In this document: one piece after another, positions 25,764 through 34,267 of the stretch | How positions within the stretch are numbered: the first letter of the stretch is position 1 | Layout: each line of letters begins with the position of its first letter | Assembly (NCBI GenBank): GCA_016719405.1 | Contig: JADJZE010000022.1 | Location: 7,501 to 71,500 of the forward strand | DNA length: 64,000 bases | Origin: Candidatus Aalborgicola lynettensis | Lineage (GTDB): Bacteria > Pseudomonadota > Gammaproteobacteria > Burkholderiales > Burkholderiaceae_C | Reading direction: 5' to 3' | The notes under the pieces: model-generated | What the model saw: only the letters and a program-made list of their open reading frames with translations | What the model was told of the DNA's origin: nothing | Databases searched by the model: none | Translations under genes and position numbers: made by a program

Positions 25764-25789
25764 CCCCGCCAACAACTGCCACGCACCGC

Positions 25790-27415
25790 TCATTCACCCC
25801 ACGGCAGCATCAGAGTCACAGTAGACAGTTTGGCAAACTCGGGCGCAAACTGGTCGATGATTTTTTGCGGATCGGGGCACAACGTGGCATCTGCTACCAC
25901 CCCAAACTGCACACCACCGGCATAACTGAGTATCGAAATACCCAAGCCCACAGTTCCGCTTTGCGGCACCCAGACCAGGTTCTCCTCCACCGTACAGCCG
26001 CACAGTTTGATTTTTTCGCGCGGCCCGGGCACATTGGTCATGACCGCCGTGGTCTTTTTGGAAAACAGACTCAGCATGGCATCTTGGAGGGGCTTGGCCA
26101 TCCAGCCAGCGACGCCCAATAATCCAAACGCCAACAAGGGCTGCAAACTGCCTTTGAGCCCCTGCATGCGCCTGCGCACCTCGTACACCCGCTCAATCGG
26201 GTTGTCGATACCAATGGGCAGCACCAAAGGTGCCAGGCCAAAGTGGTTACCGAGCTGGTAGGCCTTTTCCAGGGGGCGCAGGTTGACCGGAATCATGGCG
26301 CGAATTTCCTTGTCCGTAACATCGTCCCCATGGCCCTTCAGGTAGTCGCCAATGGCGCCCGCCACGCAACTGAGCAGCACGTCGTTGACAGAACAATGCA
26401 GCGCCTTGCCCACACTTTTCACCTCGGCCAGCGCAATCGGCTTGCACCAGGCTACGCGCTTGGTTTGACCGGGTATGCCTTTGAGGCGTGTCGGCGAATC
26501 ATCGGGCATCAGCAGCAACGCGGCCGAGTCACCCACCGCGTGCGCCGCCAGTTGCGCCACGTGGGCAGAATTCTGCAGACTCTCCTCGACCCCCTTTTGC
26601 GGATGGATCCACCAGTCGAAATAGCGCGCCACACCCTCCCCAGCGGCATCAATGGCCTTAACCGTCCACTGCGTAAAGGGTTTGATCATTGCGTCGGCCA
26701 CCCAGTCTTCGGCACCCACCCGACCCTGGTGGTGCAGTGCGTGGTGCGCAGGCTCGGGTGGTGCAACACCATCGTCCATCAGAGACTGCAGCACTGCAAT
26801 CAGCGCGATACCGTCGGCAATGCAGTGGTGAATACGCACCAACAGCGCGCTGCCGCCCTGGTAGTGCTCTACCAGGTGAAATTGCCACAAGGGGTGGGCG
26901 CGGTCCAGTGCCTGCATGGTGAGTTCGGATAAACGGTCCTGCAAGGCCGTCTGCTCCTGGCCCTTGGTGGTGTAGTGCAAGGTTTCCACCACCAGATGGT
27001 GGCGCATATCAAAGTGGGCATCATTCACCCATGTTGCACCCACCGCATCTTCTTCGACCCGCTGGCAAAAACGCGGGTACTTGCGCATGCGCGACGCCAG
27101 GCGCTCACGCAGCGCCGCGTACGAAATGGCGGGCTTGATGACCAGCACACCCACAATCATCATCAAGTTAGACGGGGAATCCATGCGCAACCACGCGGTG
27201 TCCACCTTGCTCATGCGCTCGCCATGCAAATGCAAGACCCCCACCACGGCATCGGTGACCGCTTTTTGCGCCTCGTGGGCCAATTCGGAGGCCGTGTGCG
27301 ATGCCGCATGTTCGTTTGCCGGGGCTGCCTGCGGGCGCACTGCGGCAGGAGTGGCGCGTCGGGATTTCTTTCTTGCCGGGGCACCCCCCGCTTGCGGCTT
27401 GACTCGGGTAACCAT
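25790..27415 (-). CDS. Wax ester synthase / diacylglycerol acyltransferase (WS/DGAT)
   Basis: 541 residues. The condensing motif HHCIADG lies at 196-202, inside RIHHCIADGIALIAVLQSLM, and the second family motif NVPGPREKIKLCGC near the C-terminus. An Ala/Arg/Lys-rich leader of about 60 residues precedes the usual WLRMDSPSNLMMIVGVL start and is longer than in Acinetobacter AtfA. Esterifies acyl-CoA with fatty alcohol or diacylglycerol at the inner membrane to make storage wax or triacylglycerol. Acyl-CoA-binding protein is encoded divergently. Confidence 0.92.
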   Translation of the reverse strand: MVTRVKPQAGGAPARKKSRRATPAAVRPQAAPANEHAASHTASELAHEAQKAVTDAVVGVLHLHGERMSKVDTAWLRMDSPSNLMMIVGVLVIKPAISYAALRERLASRMRKYPRFCQRVEEDAVGATWVNDAHFDMRHHLVVETLHYTTKGQEQTALQDRLSELTMQALDRAHPLWQFHLVEHYQGGSALLVRIHHCIADGIALIAVLQSLMDDGVAPPEPAHHALHHQGRVGAEDWVADAMIKPFTQWTVKAIDAAGEGVARYFDWWIHPQKGVEESLQNSAHVAQLAAHAVGDSAALLLMPDDSPTRLKGIPGQTKRVAWCKPIALAEVKSVGKALHCSVNDVLLSCVAGAIGDYLKGHGDDVTDKEIRAMIPVNLRPLEKAYQLGNHFGLAPLVLPIGIDNPIERVYEVRRRMQGLKGSLQPLLAFGLLGVAGWMAKPLQDAMLSLFSKKTTAVMTNVPGPREKIKLCGCTVEENLVWVPQSGTVGLGISILSYAGGVQFGVVADATLCPDPQKIIDQFAPEFAKLSTVTLMLPWGE

Positions 27416-27608
27416 AGATTCTCCTAAAACGCCCAGTGTGGCGGAAATTGGCCCACCGCACAGCCCCCCAAAGCCGCATGCGGGCGCACGCTTTTTGCGC
27501 TACCGCAGCATTTGGTCAATTAAACGCGCCGTAAGATAGCGCCAAGGCGAACCCATTCATTGGACGCGCCTTAGACTAGCGTTTGCATCAACCCTACCGG
27601 AGAACCCC

Positions 27609-27863
27609 ATGGCCAACCTGAAGAAGCAATTTGAAGCCGCCGCCGCCAATTCCAAGAACCTGAGCGAGCGCCCCGACAACACCACCATGCTCAAAATTTA
27701 CGCCCTGTACAAACAGGCCACCACCGGCGACAACGCCGAGAAAAAACCCGGCTTTACCGACATGGTGGGCCGCGCCAAGTGGGACGCATGGAACGGCCTC
27801 AAAGGCACCAGCACCGACGACGCCATGCAGCAATACATCGACCTGATCGAGTCTTTGAGCTAA
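27609..27863 (+). CDS. Acyl-CoA-binding protein
   Basis: 84 residues, the normal length for ACBP. The four-helix fold is recognised from FEAAAANSKNLSERPDNTTM, LKIYALYKQATTGD and KWDAWNGLKGTSTDDAMQQY. Binds long-chain acyl-CoA in the cytosol and would feed the neighbouring WS/DGAT. GGAGAACCCC precedes ATG 27609. ACBP is uncommon in bacteria but known in this lineage. Confidence 0.93.
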   Translation: MANLKKQFEAAAANSKNLSERPDNTTMLKIYALYKQATTGDNAEKKPGFTDMVGRAKWDAWNGLKGTSTDDAMQQYIDLIESLS

Positions 27864-27869
27864 ATCGGC

Positions 27870-27933
27870 CCCTTGCGCAGGTCCAGCGTGCGCAAGCAGC
27901 TATGAAAACAGTAGCACCTGCGGGTGCTATTTT
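27870..27933 (+). repeat. Family II double-hairpin repeat
   Basis: CTTGCGCA - loop - TGCGCAAG followed by GCTATG...GTAGC. It fills the gap between the convergent ACBP and PHA-granule genes and supplies the stop codon of the latter (27927-27929). Confidence 0.78.
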
Positions 27934-27938
27934 CTTTT
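27912..27938 (+). terminator. Probable terminator of the ACBP gene
   Basis: AGCACC - TGCG - GGTGCT followed by ATTTTCTTTT, 50 bases after the ACBP stop and partly inside the family II repeat. Confidence 0.6.
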
Positions 27939-28271
27939 GGCCGGGTGTTTGGCCGCCGCTGCCGCAGCGTGCGCACCCACTTTGGGCGCCAGCAAATCGT
28001 CCAGGTTTTTGACGATTTCGGCCTCAATGCGGCCCTTGAAAGCCCCCAGCAGCAAACCCAACTTGGCATTGAGTTCAAACCGTGTGGCCGTCACATGCAA
28101 CATGCCGTGAACACCCGAGCGCACAAAAGCCACCACATCCTCGGTGTTGCCCTCCTCGTAGGTGCACTCCATGCCGAACTCGCTCTCCACATGCTCAGCC
28201 CAGGCAAAGGCAATTTTGCGTGCCTTGGGTAAGCCCAGCGCATGTTCGCGCAAAATGTGTAAATTGGACAT
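27927..28271 (-). CDS. Polyhydroxyalkanoic acid system protein (PHA_gran_rgn)
   Basis: 114 residues. MSNLHILREHALGLPKARKI, then WAEHVESEFGMECTYEE and KLGLLLGAFKGRIEAEIVK, match the small PHA_gran_rgn family found with phasins and PHA synthases. Its exact role in granule formation is unknown. The final residues (AAAAAAKHPAKRK) and stop fall at the edge of a family II repeat, so the tail may have been altered by that insertion. Confidence 0.87.
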   Translation of the reverse strand: MSNLHILREHALGLPKARKIAFAWAEHVESEFGMECTYEEGNTEDVVAFVRSGVHGMLHVTATRFELNAKLGLLLGAFKGRIEAEIVKNLDDLLAPKVGAHAAAAAAKHPAKRK

Positions 28272-28365
28272 GCTCTCTCTCCTGCGGGCAGACGCGTTGA
28301 TGGAATCGGTTCATACTCAGACGAATCATAAAACCACCCGTGCCGCTGTGCACTCCCATGCCACC

Positions 28366-28698
28366 ATGTTGTACAAATTCAAGTCCCCCGCAGCGGGCAA
28401 CCTGATCATGCTGGAGCCCAACGGGCGCCAAATTCTTCACATTCTGGGCAAAGACGACCCCGCCAGCCTGACCAAGGGCATTGTGCTGCCCCAGCACATG
28501 CCCGCCGCAATCACAGCCCTGCAGGCGGCCATTGCCCAGGACGAAGCCGATTGGCAACAATGCATTGAACAGGCCCGTGCGCAGGGCGAACCACCCCCGC
28601 GCCCACCCTCCGTGACCTTGCGCCAGCGGGCGTTGCCCTTTATTGACATGCTGCAGCGCTGCCACCAGGCCGACAAAGAAATTGTGTGGGGTGTTTAA
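28366..28698 (+). CDS. DUF1840 domain protein
   Basis: 110 residues from ATG 28366 (MLYKFKSPAAGNLIMLEPNG), the fixed start of this small betaproteobacterial family. Later ILGKDDPASLTKGIVLPQHM and RALPFIDMLQRCHQADKEIV complete the family pattern. Cytoplasmic; function unknown. Confidence 0.87.
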   Translation: MLYKFKSPAAGNLIMLEPNGRQILHILGKDDPASLTKGIVLPQHMPAAITALQAAIAQDEADWQQCIEQARAQGEPPPRPPSVTLRQRALPFIDMLQRCHQADKEIVWGV

Positions 28699-28794
28699 GC
28701 CCCCATTGGAATAGACCCCAACGCGCTACAACCACTGGAGAAGCCGATGGCACCTGTAGGGTTTCGATAGGCGACACTGCTGACCGCCTTTGCC

Positions 28795-29520
28795 TTGGCG
28801 GGCGCCGCACAAGCCGCTGCCCCGCTGCAATTTGTGACCGAGCCATTTCCCCCCTTCAATTTTGAGGAAAACGGCCAAGTGGCGGGACCCATGGTTGAAG
28901 TGCTCCAGGCCGTCTGCAAGGGCGCCAAAATAACGTGCACCGCGCACATCATGCCCTGGCGACGCGCCCTGGCCATGGCCGAGAGCGGGCAGGCGGACGG
29001 CATCTTTTCCATACTGCATGGGCCCGAAAAAGCGCGTGATTTTGTGCTCTCCGACCCGGTTATCCGCACCGCTTACAGTTTTTTTGCCCCCAGGCGTTCT
29101 GGCTGGTCTTACGCCACACCCCGCAGCCTGGAGGGCATGACCATCGGCGTGTATGGCCCGTCCAGCACCTCCATTACGCTCACTGCGCTGGTGGACGGCG
29201 ACAGCAGCACCAAGGTCAACGTGGAACTGAGCAATTTCGACGCCCTGAAAACCCTCTCGCTAGGCGGCTACGGCCCCCAATCCGCCGTATTCATCAACCG
29301 CGATGTCGGTCTGTCGATGACCAAAAGCATGAACCTGTCCGAGATCAGCCCGGCCGGGGACGTGAAGCAAATTGCCTATTGTTTTGGTTTGTCCAAAAAA
29401 TCGCCCCATACGGAAGAAATAGCCACCTTCAACCGTGCGCTGCGCCAGCGTTTGGCATCCGGCGAAGTCGCGCAAATTTTGGCCAAATATGGCATGAAGA
29501 GCCCGCCGCCCAGCCGGTAG
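28795..29520 (+). CDS. Amino-acid-type periplasmic binding protein with a broken signal peptide
   Basis: The intact part has the SBP_bac_3 pattern: FVTEPFPPFNFEENGQVAGP, IMPWRRALAMAESGQADGIF and SDPVIRTAYSFFAPR. A start with a good ribosome-binding site (GGAGAAGCCG then ATG 28747) is in frame, but codon 8 is TAG (28768-28770). It is followed by TLLTAFALAGAAQA, clearly a signal-peptide core. As written only weak starts remain (for example TTG 28795), and these would lose most of the signal. Either a real nonsense mutation or a sequencing error. No permease is adjacent. Confidence 0.65.
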   Translation: MAGAAQAAAPLQFVTEPFPPFNFEENGQVAGPMVEVLQAVCKGAKITCTAHIMPWRRALAMAESGQADGIFSILHGPEKARDFVLSDPVIRTAYSFFAPRRSGWSYATPRSLEGMTIGVYGPSSTSITLTALVDGDSSTKVNVELSNFDALKTLSLGGYGPQSAVFINRDVGLSMTKSMNLSEISPAGDVKQIAYCFGLSKKSPHTEEIATFNRALRQRLASGEVAQILAKYGMKSPPPSR

Positions 29521-29643
29521 TTTTTCTCCCTGGCGCCCTGGTGGCACCGTGGATGCGGTGCATGCCGCTGCACGCTGTGCCAGTGGACGTGTGCATCCAG
29601 CGCATTCAGAACAGGGCCCATGGGGGCCGTCTGGGGATGCACA

Positions 29644-29702
29644 ATTTGCTATCAATAAGTGAGCTGCCTGCGCTTGCCCTGCCTGCGCAAAAGGCGTAAA
29701 TA
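29644..29702 (-). repeat. Family II repeat, diverged and inverted copy
   Basis: On the minus strand: TTTTGCGCAGGC, then AAGCGCAGGCAGCT and ATTGATAGC, the same order as other copies. It lies 20 bases from the livF stop. The rest of 29521-29721 shows no gene. Confidence 0.65.
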
Positions 29703-29721
29703 ATGCCTAACTTCCGCGCCA

Positions 29722-30540
29722 TCAGGCCAGCCAGCGCTTGCGGCGTTTGTAGCTTTTGCCGTCTTTGAAGCTCTTGCGCCCACCCGCATCACCGCAGCCC
29801 ATGCCCAGGTAGAACTCTTTCACGTCTTCATTGCTGCGCAGGTCGGCGGCGGCGCCATCCATCACCACACGGCCCGACTCCATGATGTAGCCGTAGTCGG
29901 CGCACTGCAGGGCCATGTGGGTGTTCTGCTCGGCCAGCAAAAATGTGACCCCTTCCTTCTGATTCAGGTCTTTGACGATGCCAAACAGCTCTTCCACGAT
30001 TTGCGGCGCCAGCCCCATGGAGGGCTCGTCCAGCAGCACCAGGCTGGGGTTGGTCATGAGCGCACGTCCAATGGCGCACATTTGCTGCTCGCCGCCCGAG
30101 GTGTAGGCCGCCTGCGCGGTGCGCCGGGACTTGAGGCACGGGAAGTAGCTGTACACCTTCTCCAGGTTGCGGGCCACCTCGGCCTTGTTTTTGCGCGTGT
30201 AGCCGCCGGTGAGCAGGTTTTCTTCAATCGTCAGGTGGGCAAAGCAGTGCCGCCCCTCCATCACCTGCACCACACCGCGCTGCACCAGGTCGGCCGGACT
30301 CAGGTTTTCGATGCACTCACCACGCAGCGCAATGCTGCCTTTGGTCACCGCGCCACGCTCCCCCGCCAGCAGGTTGGAAATGGCGCGCAGCGTGGTGGTT
30401 TTGCCCGCGCCATTGCCTCCCAGAAGCGCCACAATGCCGCCCTCGGGCACCTGCAGCGACACGCCCTTGAGCACCAGGATGACGTGGTTGTAAATGACCT
30501 CGATGCCATTCACGTTGAGAACAATTGTCTTCGTGTCCAT
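29722..30540 (-). CDS. livF: Branched-chain-type ABC transporter ATPase, LivF-like
   Basis: 272 residues from ATG 30540 (MDTKTIVLNVNGIEVIYNHV). Walker A GGNGAGKTT at 41-49, ABC signature TSGGEQQMCAIGRAL, Walker B LVLLDEPSMGLAP, and the H-loop region LLAEQNTHMAL. The C-terminal basic extension (KSFKDGKSYKRRKRWLA) is longer than in E. coli LivF. Last gene of the leftward transporter operon. The substrate is uncertain: the operon carries an acyl-CoA synthetase, so an aromatic or carboxylic acid is as likely as leucine. Confidence 0.9.
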   Translation of the reverse strand: MDTKTIVLNVNGIEVIYNHVILVLKGVSLQVPEGGIVALLGGNGAGKTTTLRAISNLLAGERGAVTKGSIALRGECIENLSPADLVQRGVVQVMEGRHCFAHLTIEENLLTGGYTRKNKAEVARNLEKVYSYFPCLKSRRTAQAAYTSGGEQQMCAIGRALMTNPSLVLLDEPSMGLAPQIVEELFGIVKDLNQKEGVTFLLAEQNTHMALQCADYGYIMESGRVVMDGAAADLRSNEDVKEFYLGMGCGDAGGRKSFKDGKSYKRRKRWLA

Positions 30541-30661
30541 AGGTTTGCCTTTGCCAATCGGCGGCCCTGCACTCAACAAGGCTGTCGATTGACTGCTCCG
30601 TCACCCCGGAGCGTCCCCTCCTTGCGGAGGGGTTGGGGAGGGGAACGTCAATACAGGCAAA

Positions 30662-30698
30662 TGCCAATCCTGATTCGCGCAGCGAATCAGGATTGGCA
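30662..30698. repeat. Perfect 17-base inverted repeat at the 3' end of the binding-protein gene
   Basis: TGCCAATCCTGATTCGC - GCA - GCGAATCAGGATTGGCA. The right arm contains the last codons and stop of the binding-protein gene. There is no T run, so it is more likely an intercistronic mRNA hairpin that stabilises the upstream message than a terminator (inference). Confidence 0.75.
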
Positions 30699-32015
30699 GT
30701 CCGCCGGCGTGCGCGGGGTGAGCTTTTTGTCGGCTGCGTACTTGGCGGCGGTGGACTTGACCAGCGGCTTGATGATCTGCTCATCGCCCTGCAACCAGTC
30801 GGAGGTGAACTTCCAGGCCTTGCCATCCCAGGTGTGGATACGGGCCCACGAGGCCCCCATGTGGTCCACACACGAGGTGCTGATGGGGCGCATCACCCCG
30901 GCAAAGCCCAATGCATCGAGCTTGGCTTGCGTCAGGTTCAGATTTTCCAAACCCCAGCGCACGTGTTCCCCGCTCATGACCTTGCCCTTGCCAAAGCGCT
31001 CTTGCGCGGCGCGAATACCTTCCAGCGCCAGCATGGCGCTCATGGCACCGCGCATGTACAGCACCTGGCCCAATTCCTCTTTGGGGCCGGTGCCCTGCCC
31101 CTTGTCGTGCACCAGGGCCACAATGTCTTTGACCACCTTGGCCTGTGGCTCCGCACCGTGCTGCATGGTGACGGCGTTGTAGCCCTTGGCGCCGTCGGCC
31201 ACGTCTTTCACGTCGGGCTCGGCACCGGCCCACCACACGCCATACATCTTCTCGCGCGGGTAGCCGGTGGCCTGCGCCTCTTTGATGGCGGTAGAGTTCA
31301 TCACGCCCCAGCCCCACAGCAAGGTGTAGTCGGGCCGGTTCTGGCGCACCTGCAGCCAGGTGGCCTTTTGTTCCACGCCGGGCGCCGTCACCGGCAACAG
31401 CTGCAGGCTAAAGCCATGCATGGCGGCACGCTCCTGCAGCAAGGCGATGGGCTCCTTGCCAAACGGGCTGTCGTGGTACACCAAGGCCAACTTTTTGCCT
31501 TTGAGTTTGTCCAGCCCCCCCTCTTTTTTGGCAATGGCCTGCACGATGGCATCGGCCGCCACCCAGTAGGTGCCCGCCAGCGGAAAATTCCACTTGAACA
31601 CGGTGCCATCGGCACTCTCGCTGCGGCCATAACCCACGGTCACCACGGCAATTTTGTCGACCGGGGCTTTTTCGGTAATGGCAAAGGTGGCACCGGTGGA
31701 CAGGGGCTGCACAAAGGAGGCGCCCTTGCCCTTGAGGCGTTCATAACACTCCACGCTGCGCGCGGTGTCATAGCCGGTTTCGCATTCTTCAAACACCAGT
31801 TTGACCCCGTTGATTCCCCCGCGCGCATTGGTGAGCTTGATGTAATCCAGATACCCGTTGGCCCATGGCACGCCGTTGGGGGCGTACGGGCCGGTGCGGT
31901 AAGACAGCACCGGGATGTATTGCTCCTTGGCCTGTGCCCAGGCGCTGCCCCCCGCCACCAGGGATACCGCAGCCCCCAGCAACAAGGCCGTCCAAACGTG
32001 TTTGCGAAGTTTCAT
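30687..32015 (-). CDS. ABC transporter periplasmic binding protein, LivK-type
   Basis: 442 residues from ATG 32015, with GGAGAAAACC upstream. Sec signal peptide ends near GGSAWAQA (residue 28). Type I periplasmic binding fold (Peripla_BP_6): YIPVLSYRTGPYAPNGVPWA, LTNARGGINGVKLVFEECET, GRSESADGTVFKWNFP and GWGVMNSTAIKEAQATGY. At 442 residues it is longer than LivK and fits the group found with aromatic-acid transporters. Sits between livM and livF. Confidence 0.88.
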   Translation of the reverse strand: MKLRKHVWTALLLGAAVSLVAGGSAWAQAKEQYIPVLSYRTGPYAPNGVPWANGYLDYIKLTNARGGINGVKLVFEECETGYDTARSVECYERLKGKGASFVQPLSTGATFAITEKAPVDKIAVVTVGYGRSESADGTVFKWNFPLAGTYWVAADAIVQAIAKKEGGLDKLKGKKLALVYHDSPFGKEPIALLQERAAMHGFSLQLLPVTAPGVEQKATWLQVRQNRPDYTLLWGWGVMNSTAIKEAQATGYPREKMYGVWWAGAEPDVKDVADGAKGYNAVTMQHGAEPQAKVVKDIVALVHDKGQGTGPKEELGQVLYMRGAMSAMLALEGIRAAQERFGKGKVMSGEHVRWGLENLNLTQAKLDALGFAGVMRPISTSCVDHMGASWARIHTWDGKAWKFTSDWLQGDEQIIKPLVKSTAAKYAADKKLTPRTPADCQS

Positions 32016-32069
32016 GGTTTTCTCCGGTTCTTCAAAATGCAAGCGAGAGTGACATCAAGAATGGGTACC

Positions 32070-33146
32070 TTAATGCGGAAAGGGCCACAGGCGCAACTTC
32101 TGTCTGGCCACGGCCCACAACTTGGCCAGGCCATACGGCTCAACAATCAAAAACCAGACAATCAGCCCGCCAAACAGCATCAGTTCGGCATGCGACACAC
32201 CGGCGGTGGACATTTCCAGCCCGACCCAGCGCGCCAGAAGCGGTAAAAACTGGCTCAAAAAAATGGGCAACAGCACCATAAAAGCGGCACCCCAAAACGC
32301 CCCGGAAATGGCGCCCATGCCGCCAATAATGACCATGAACAGCAGCTTGAACGACTGGTCCACTGAAAAAGCGGCCGGTTCCCACGCCCCCAGGTAAATA
32401 AACGCCCACAACGCACCCGCCACACCGATGATGAAAGAGCTGACGGCAAATGCGCTCAATTTGGCGTACATGGGCCGGATGCCAATCACCGCGGCAGCCA
32501 CGTCCATGTCCCTGATCGCCATCCACTCACGCCCCACCGCACCGCGCACCAGGTTCTTGGCCACAAGGGCGATCACCGCCAGCACGGTCAGGCAAAACAG
32601 GTACTTGGCCAAAGGGTTGTCCAGCGCCAAACCCGCAACCTGCAGATTGGACACCGACACCGAGCCCGACGGGGAGTGGTTGGTAAACCAGGGAATACGC
32701 AGGAACATCCAGTCGGCAAAAAACTGCGCCGCCAAAGTGGCCACGGCCAGGTACAGGCCTTTGACGCGCAGGCTGGGCAGCCCGAACAACACACCAAACA
32801 GCATGGCACACACACCACCCAGCACCAGTGCCAGCACCAGGGGTATGCCCTCCATGCGCACAAAGAAGTTGTAGGCCGCGTAAGCCCCCACTGCCATAAA
32901 GGCGCCCGAGCCCAGCGAGATTTGGCCGCAATAGCCCACCAGAATGTTGACCCCGATGGCGGCCAGGGAAAAAATCAGGAACGGAATCAGGATGTTGGTC
33001 AACCAGTAGTCGCTGGCCAGCGCAGGCACCACGCCAAAGGCACACAGCAGCAGCGCGCCCATTGCATAACGATCTTGCGCAACGGGAAATAACTGCTGGT
33101 CTGCCCGGTAGCTGGTTTTGAATTGACCGTTTTCTCTGTAAAACAC
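32070..33146 (-). CDS. livM: ABC transporter permease, LivM-like
   Basis: 358 residues, about ten membrane segments. LivM signature GYCGQISLGSGAFMAVGAYA near residue 70, the VKGLYLAVATLAAQFF segment, and the EAA-type cytoplasmic loop NLVRGAVGREWMAIRDMDVA. The first 25 residues are polar. The 182 bases between this gene and livH hold a large inverted repeat. Confidence 0.92.
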   Translation of the reverse strand: MFYRENGQFKTSYRADQQLFPVAQDRYAMGALLLCAFGVVPALASDYWLTNILIPFLIFSLAAIGVNILVGYCGQISLGSGAFMAVGAYAAYNFFVRMEGIPLVLALVLGGVCAMLFGVLFGLPSLRVKGLYLAVATLAAQFFADWMFLRIPWFTNHSPSGSVSVSNLQVAGLALDNPLAKYLFCLTVLAVIALVAKNLVRGAVGREWMAIRDMDVAAAVIGIRPMYAKLSAFAVSSFIIGVAGALWAFIYLGAWEPAAFSVDQSFKLLFMVIIGGMGAISGAFWGAAFMVLLPIFLSQFLPLLARWVGLEMSTAGVSHAELMLFGGLIVWFLIVEPYGLAKLWAVARQKLRLWPFPH

Positions 33147-33197
33147 CGTTGCCTCTCAATCGGTATCCCAGCCACCCCGCACCGCAGGCGGCGCGCA

Positions 33198-33282
33198 GCT
33201 TGCTGCGGTGGGCCATGCCATTGGCCGATTTCGGCGAGCGCAGCGAGTTATGAGGCCAAGGGCATGGCCCACCACAGCAAGC
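33198..33282. repeat. Large imperfect inverted repeat between livH and livM
   Basis: 28-base arms at 33198-33225 and 33255-33282 match 26 of 28 when one is reversed and complemented. The loop of 29 bases carries GGCGAGCGCAGCGAG. Either an intercistronic mRNA hairpin or a palindromic repeat of another family. Confidence 0.75.
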
Positions 33283-33327
33283 GGAACCGGGACCGGACAG
33301 GAACGCCGCAGGGGGCAAAAATGCATG

Positions 33328-34262
33328 TCACACACGGTCAATGATCTTTTCACCAAAAATACCTTGCGGGCGAATCAACAAAAAACCCAGCGCCAGCACA
33401 TAGGCAAACCAGATCTCGATACCCCCACCCACATACGGGCCCAGGTACACCTCGGACAGTTTCTCCCCCACCCCAATAATCAGCCCACCCACAATAGCGC
33501 CGGGCACCGAGGTCAAGCCCCCCAAAATCACCACCGGCAAAGCCCGCAGGGCCACGGTGGTGAGCGAAAACTGCACGCCCAGCTTGCTGCCCCAAATCAT
33601 GCCGGCCACCAAGGCCACCACGCCCGCCACACACCACACAATGACCCAGATGCGGCCCAGCGCAATGCCAATGCTTTGCGCCGCCTGATGGTCATCGGCC
33701 ACCGCACGCAGGGCGCGGCCGGTGGCGGTTTTTGGAAGAACAGGCTGAGCAACGCCACCATGGTGGCGGCAATCAGGGCCGCGTAAAGGTCTTCCTTGTT
33801 GACCAAAAGACCGCCTTCAAACGTGCTTTCCAAAACCATCACCGGGTCTTTGGGCATACCGATGTCAATTTTGTAAATGCTGCTGCCAAACAGGCTTTGG
33901 CCCAAGCCTTCCAGAAAATAGGTGATGCCCAGCGTGGCCATCAACAGCGTGGTGGCCTCCTGGTTGACCAGGTGGCGCAGCACCAGGCGCTCCACACAAA
34001 AGGCCACGCCACACATGACCAGGCCCGCCCCGACGAAAGCCAGCAGATTGGCCACCAGCGGATTGCTGATACCCAAGTGGGTGGTCGCCCATTGCGAAAA
34101 CCGTGCCATGGCCAGCGCGGCAAACAGCACCATGGCACCCTGTGCGAAATTCAAGACACCCGAGGCCTTGAAGATCAGCACAAAACCCAGCGCCACCAGC
34201 GCATACAACATCCCCGCCATCAGGCCACCGAGCAGGGTTTCAAGAAAAAATGCCATGGCCAT
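33328..34262 (-). pseudogene. livH: ABC transporter permease, LivH-like, with a frameshift
   Basis: Two overlapping frames together make one LivH of about 311 residues. The first (from ATG 34262, MAMAFFLETLLGGLMAGMLY) is good to LSLFFQK. The rest, ATGRALRAVADDHQAAQSIG to IRPQGIFGEKIIDRV, is in another frame. The break is at an A5 run on the coding strand (33729-33733); A6 would restore FFQKTATGRALRA, the normal EAA-loop motif. As written, the protein ends in junk after residue 170. A single-base loss in a homopolymer could be a sequencing error or a real mutation. Confidence 0.85.
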
Positions 34263-34267
34263 TGCGT

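Noticed and set aside
27525..27583. Two similar 16-base stretches (GCGCCGTAAGATAGCG and GCGCCTTAGACTAGCG) upstream of the ACBP gene
   Set aside because: Only about 12 of 16 bases match and no well-spaced -35 box was found, so neither a promoter nor an operator is claimed.
30633..32246. 537-codon plus-strand frame over the binding-protein gene
   Set aside because: No ribosome-binding site or motif; opposite a well-supported signal-peptide protein.
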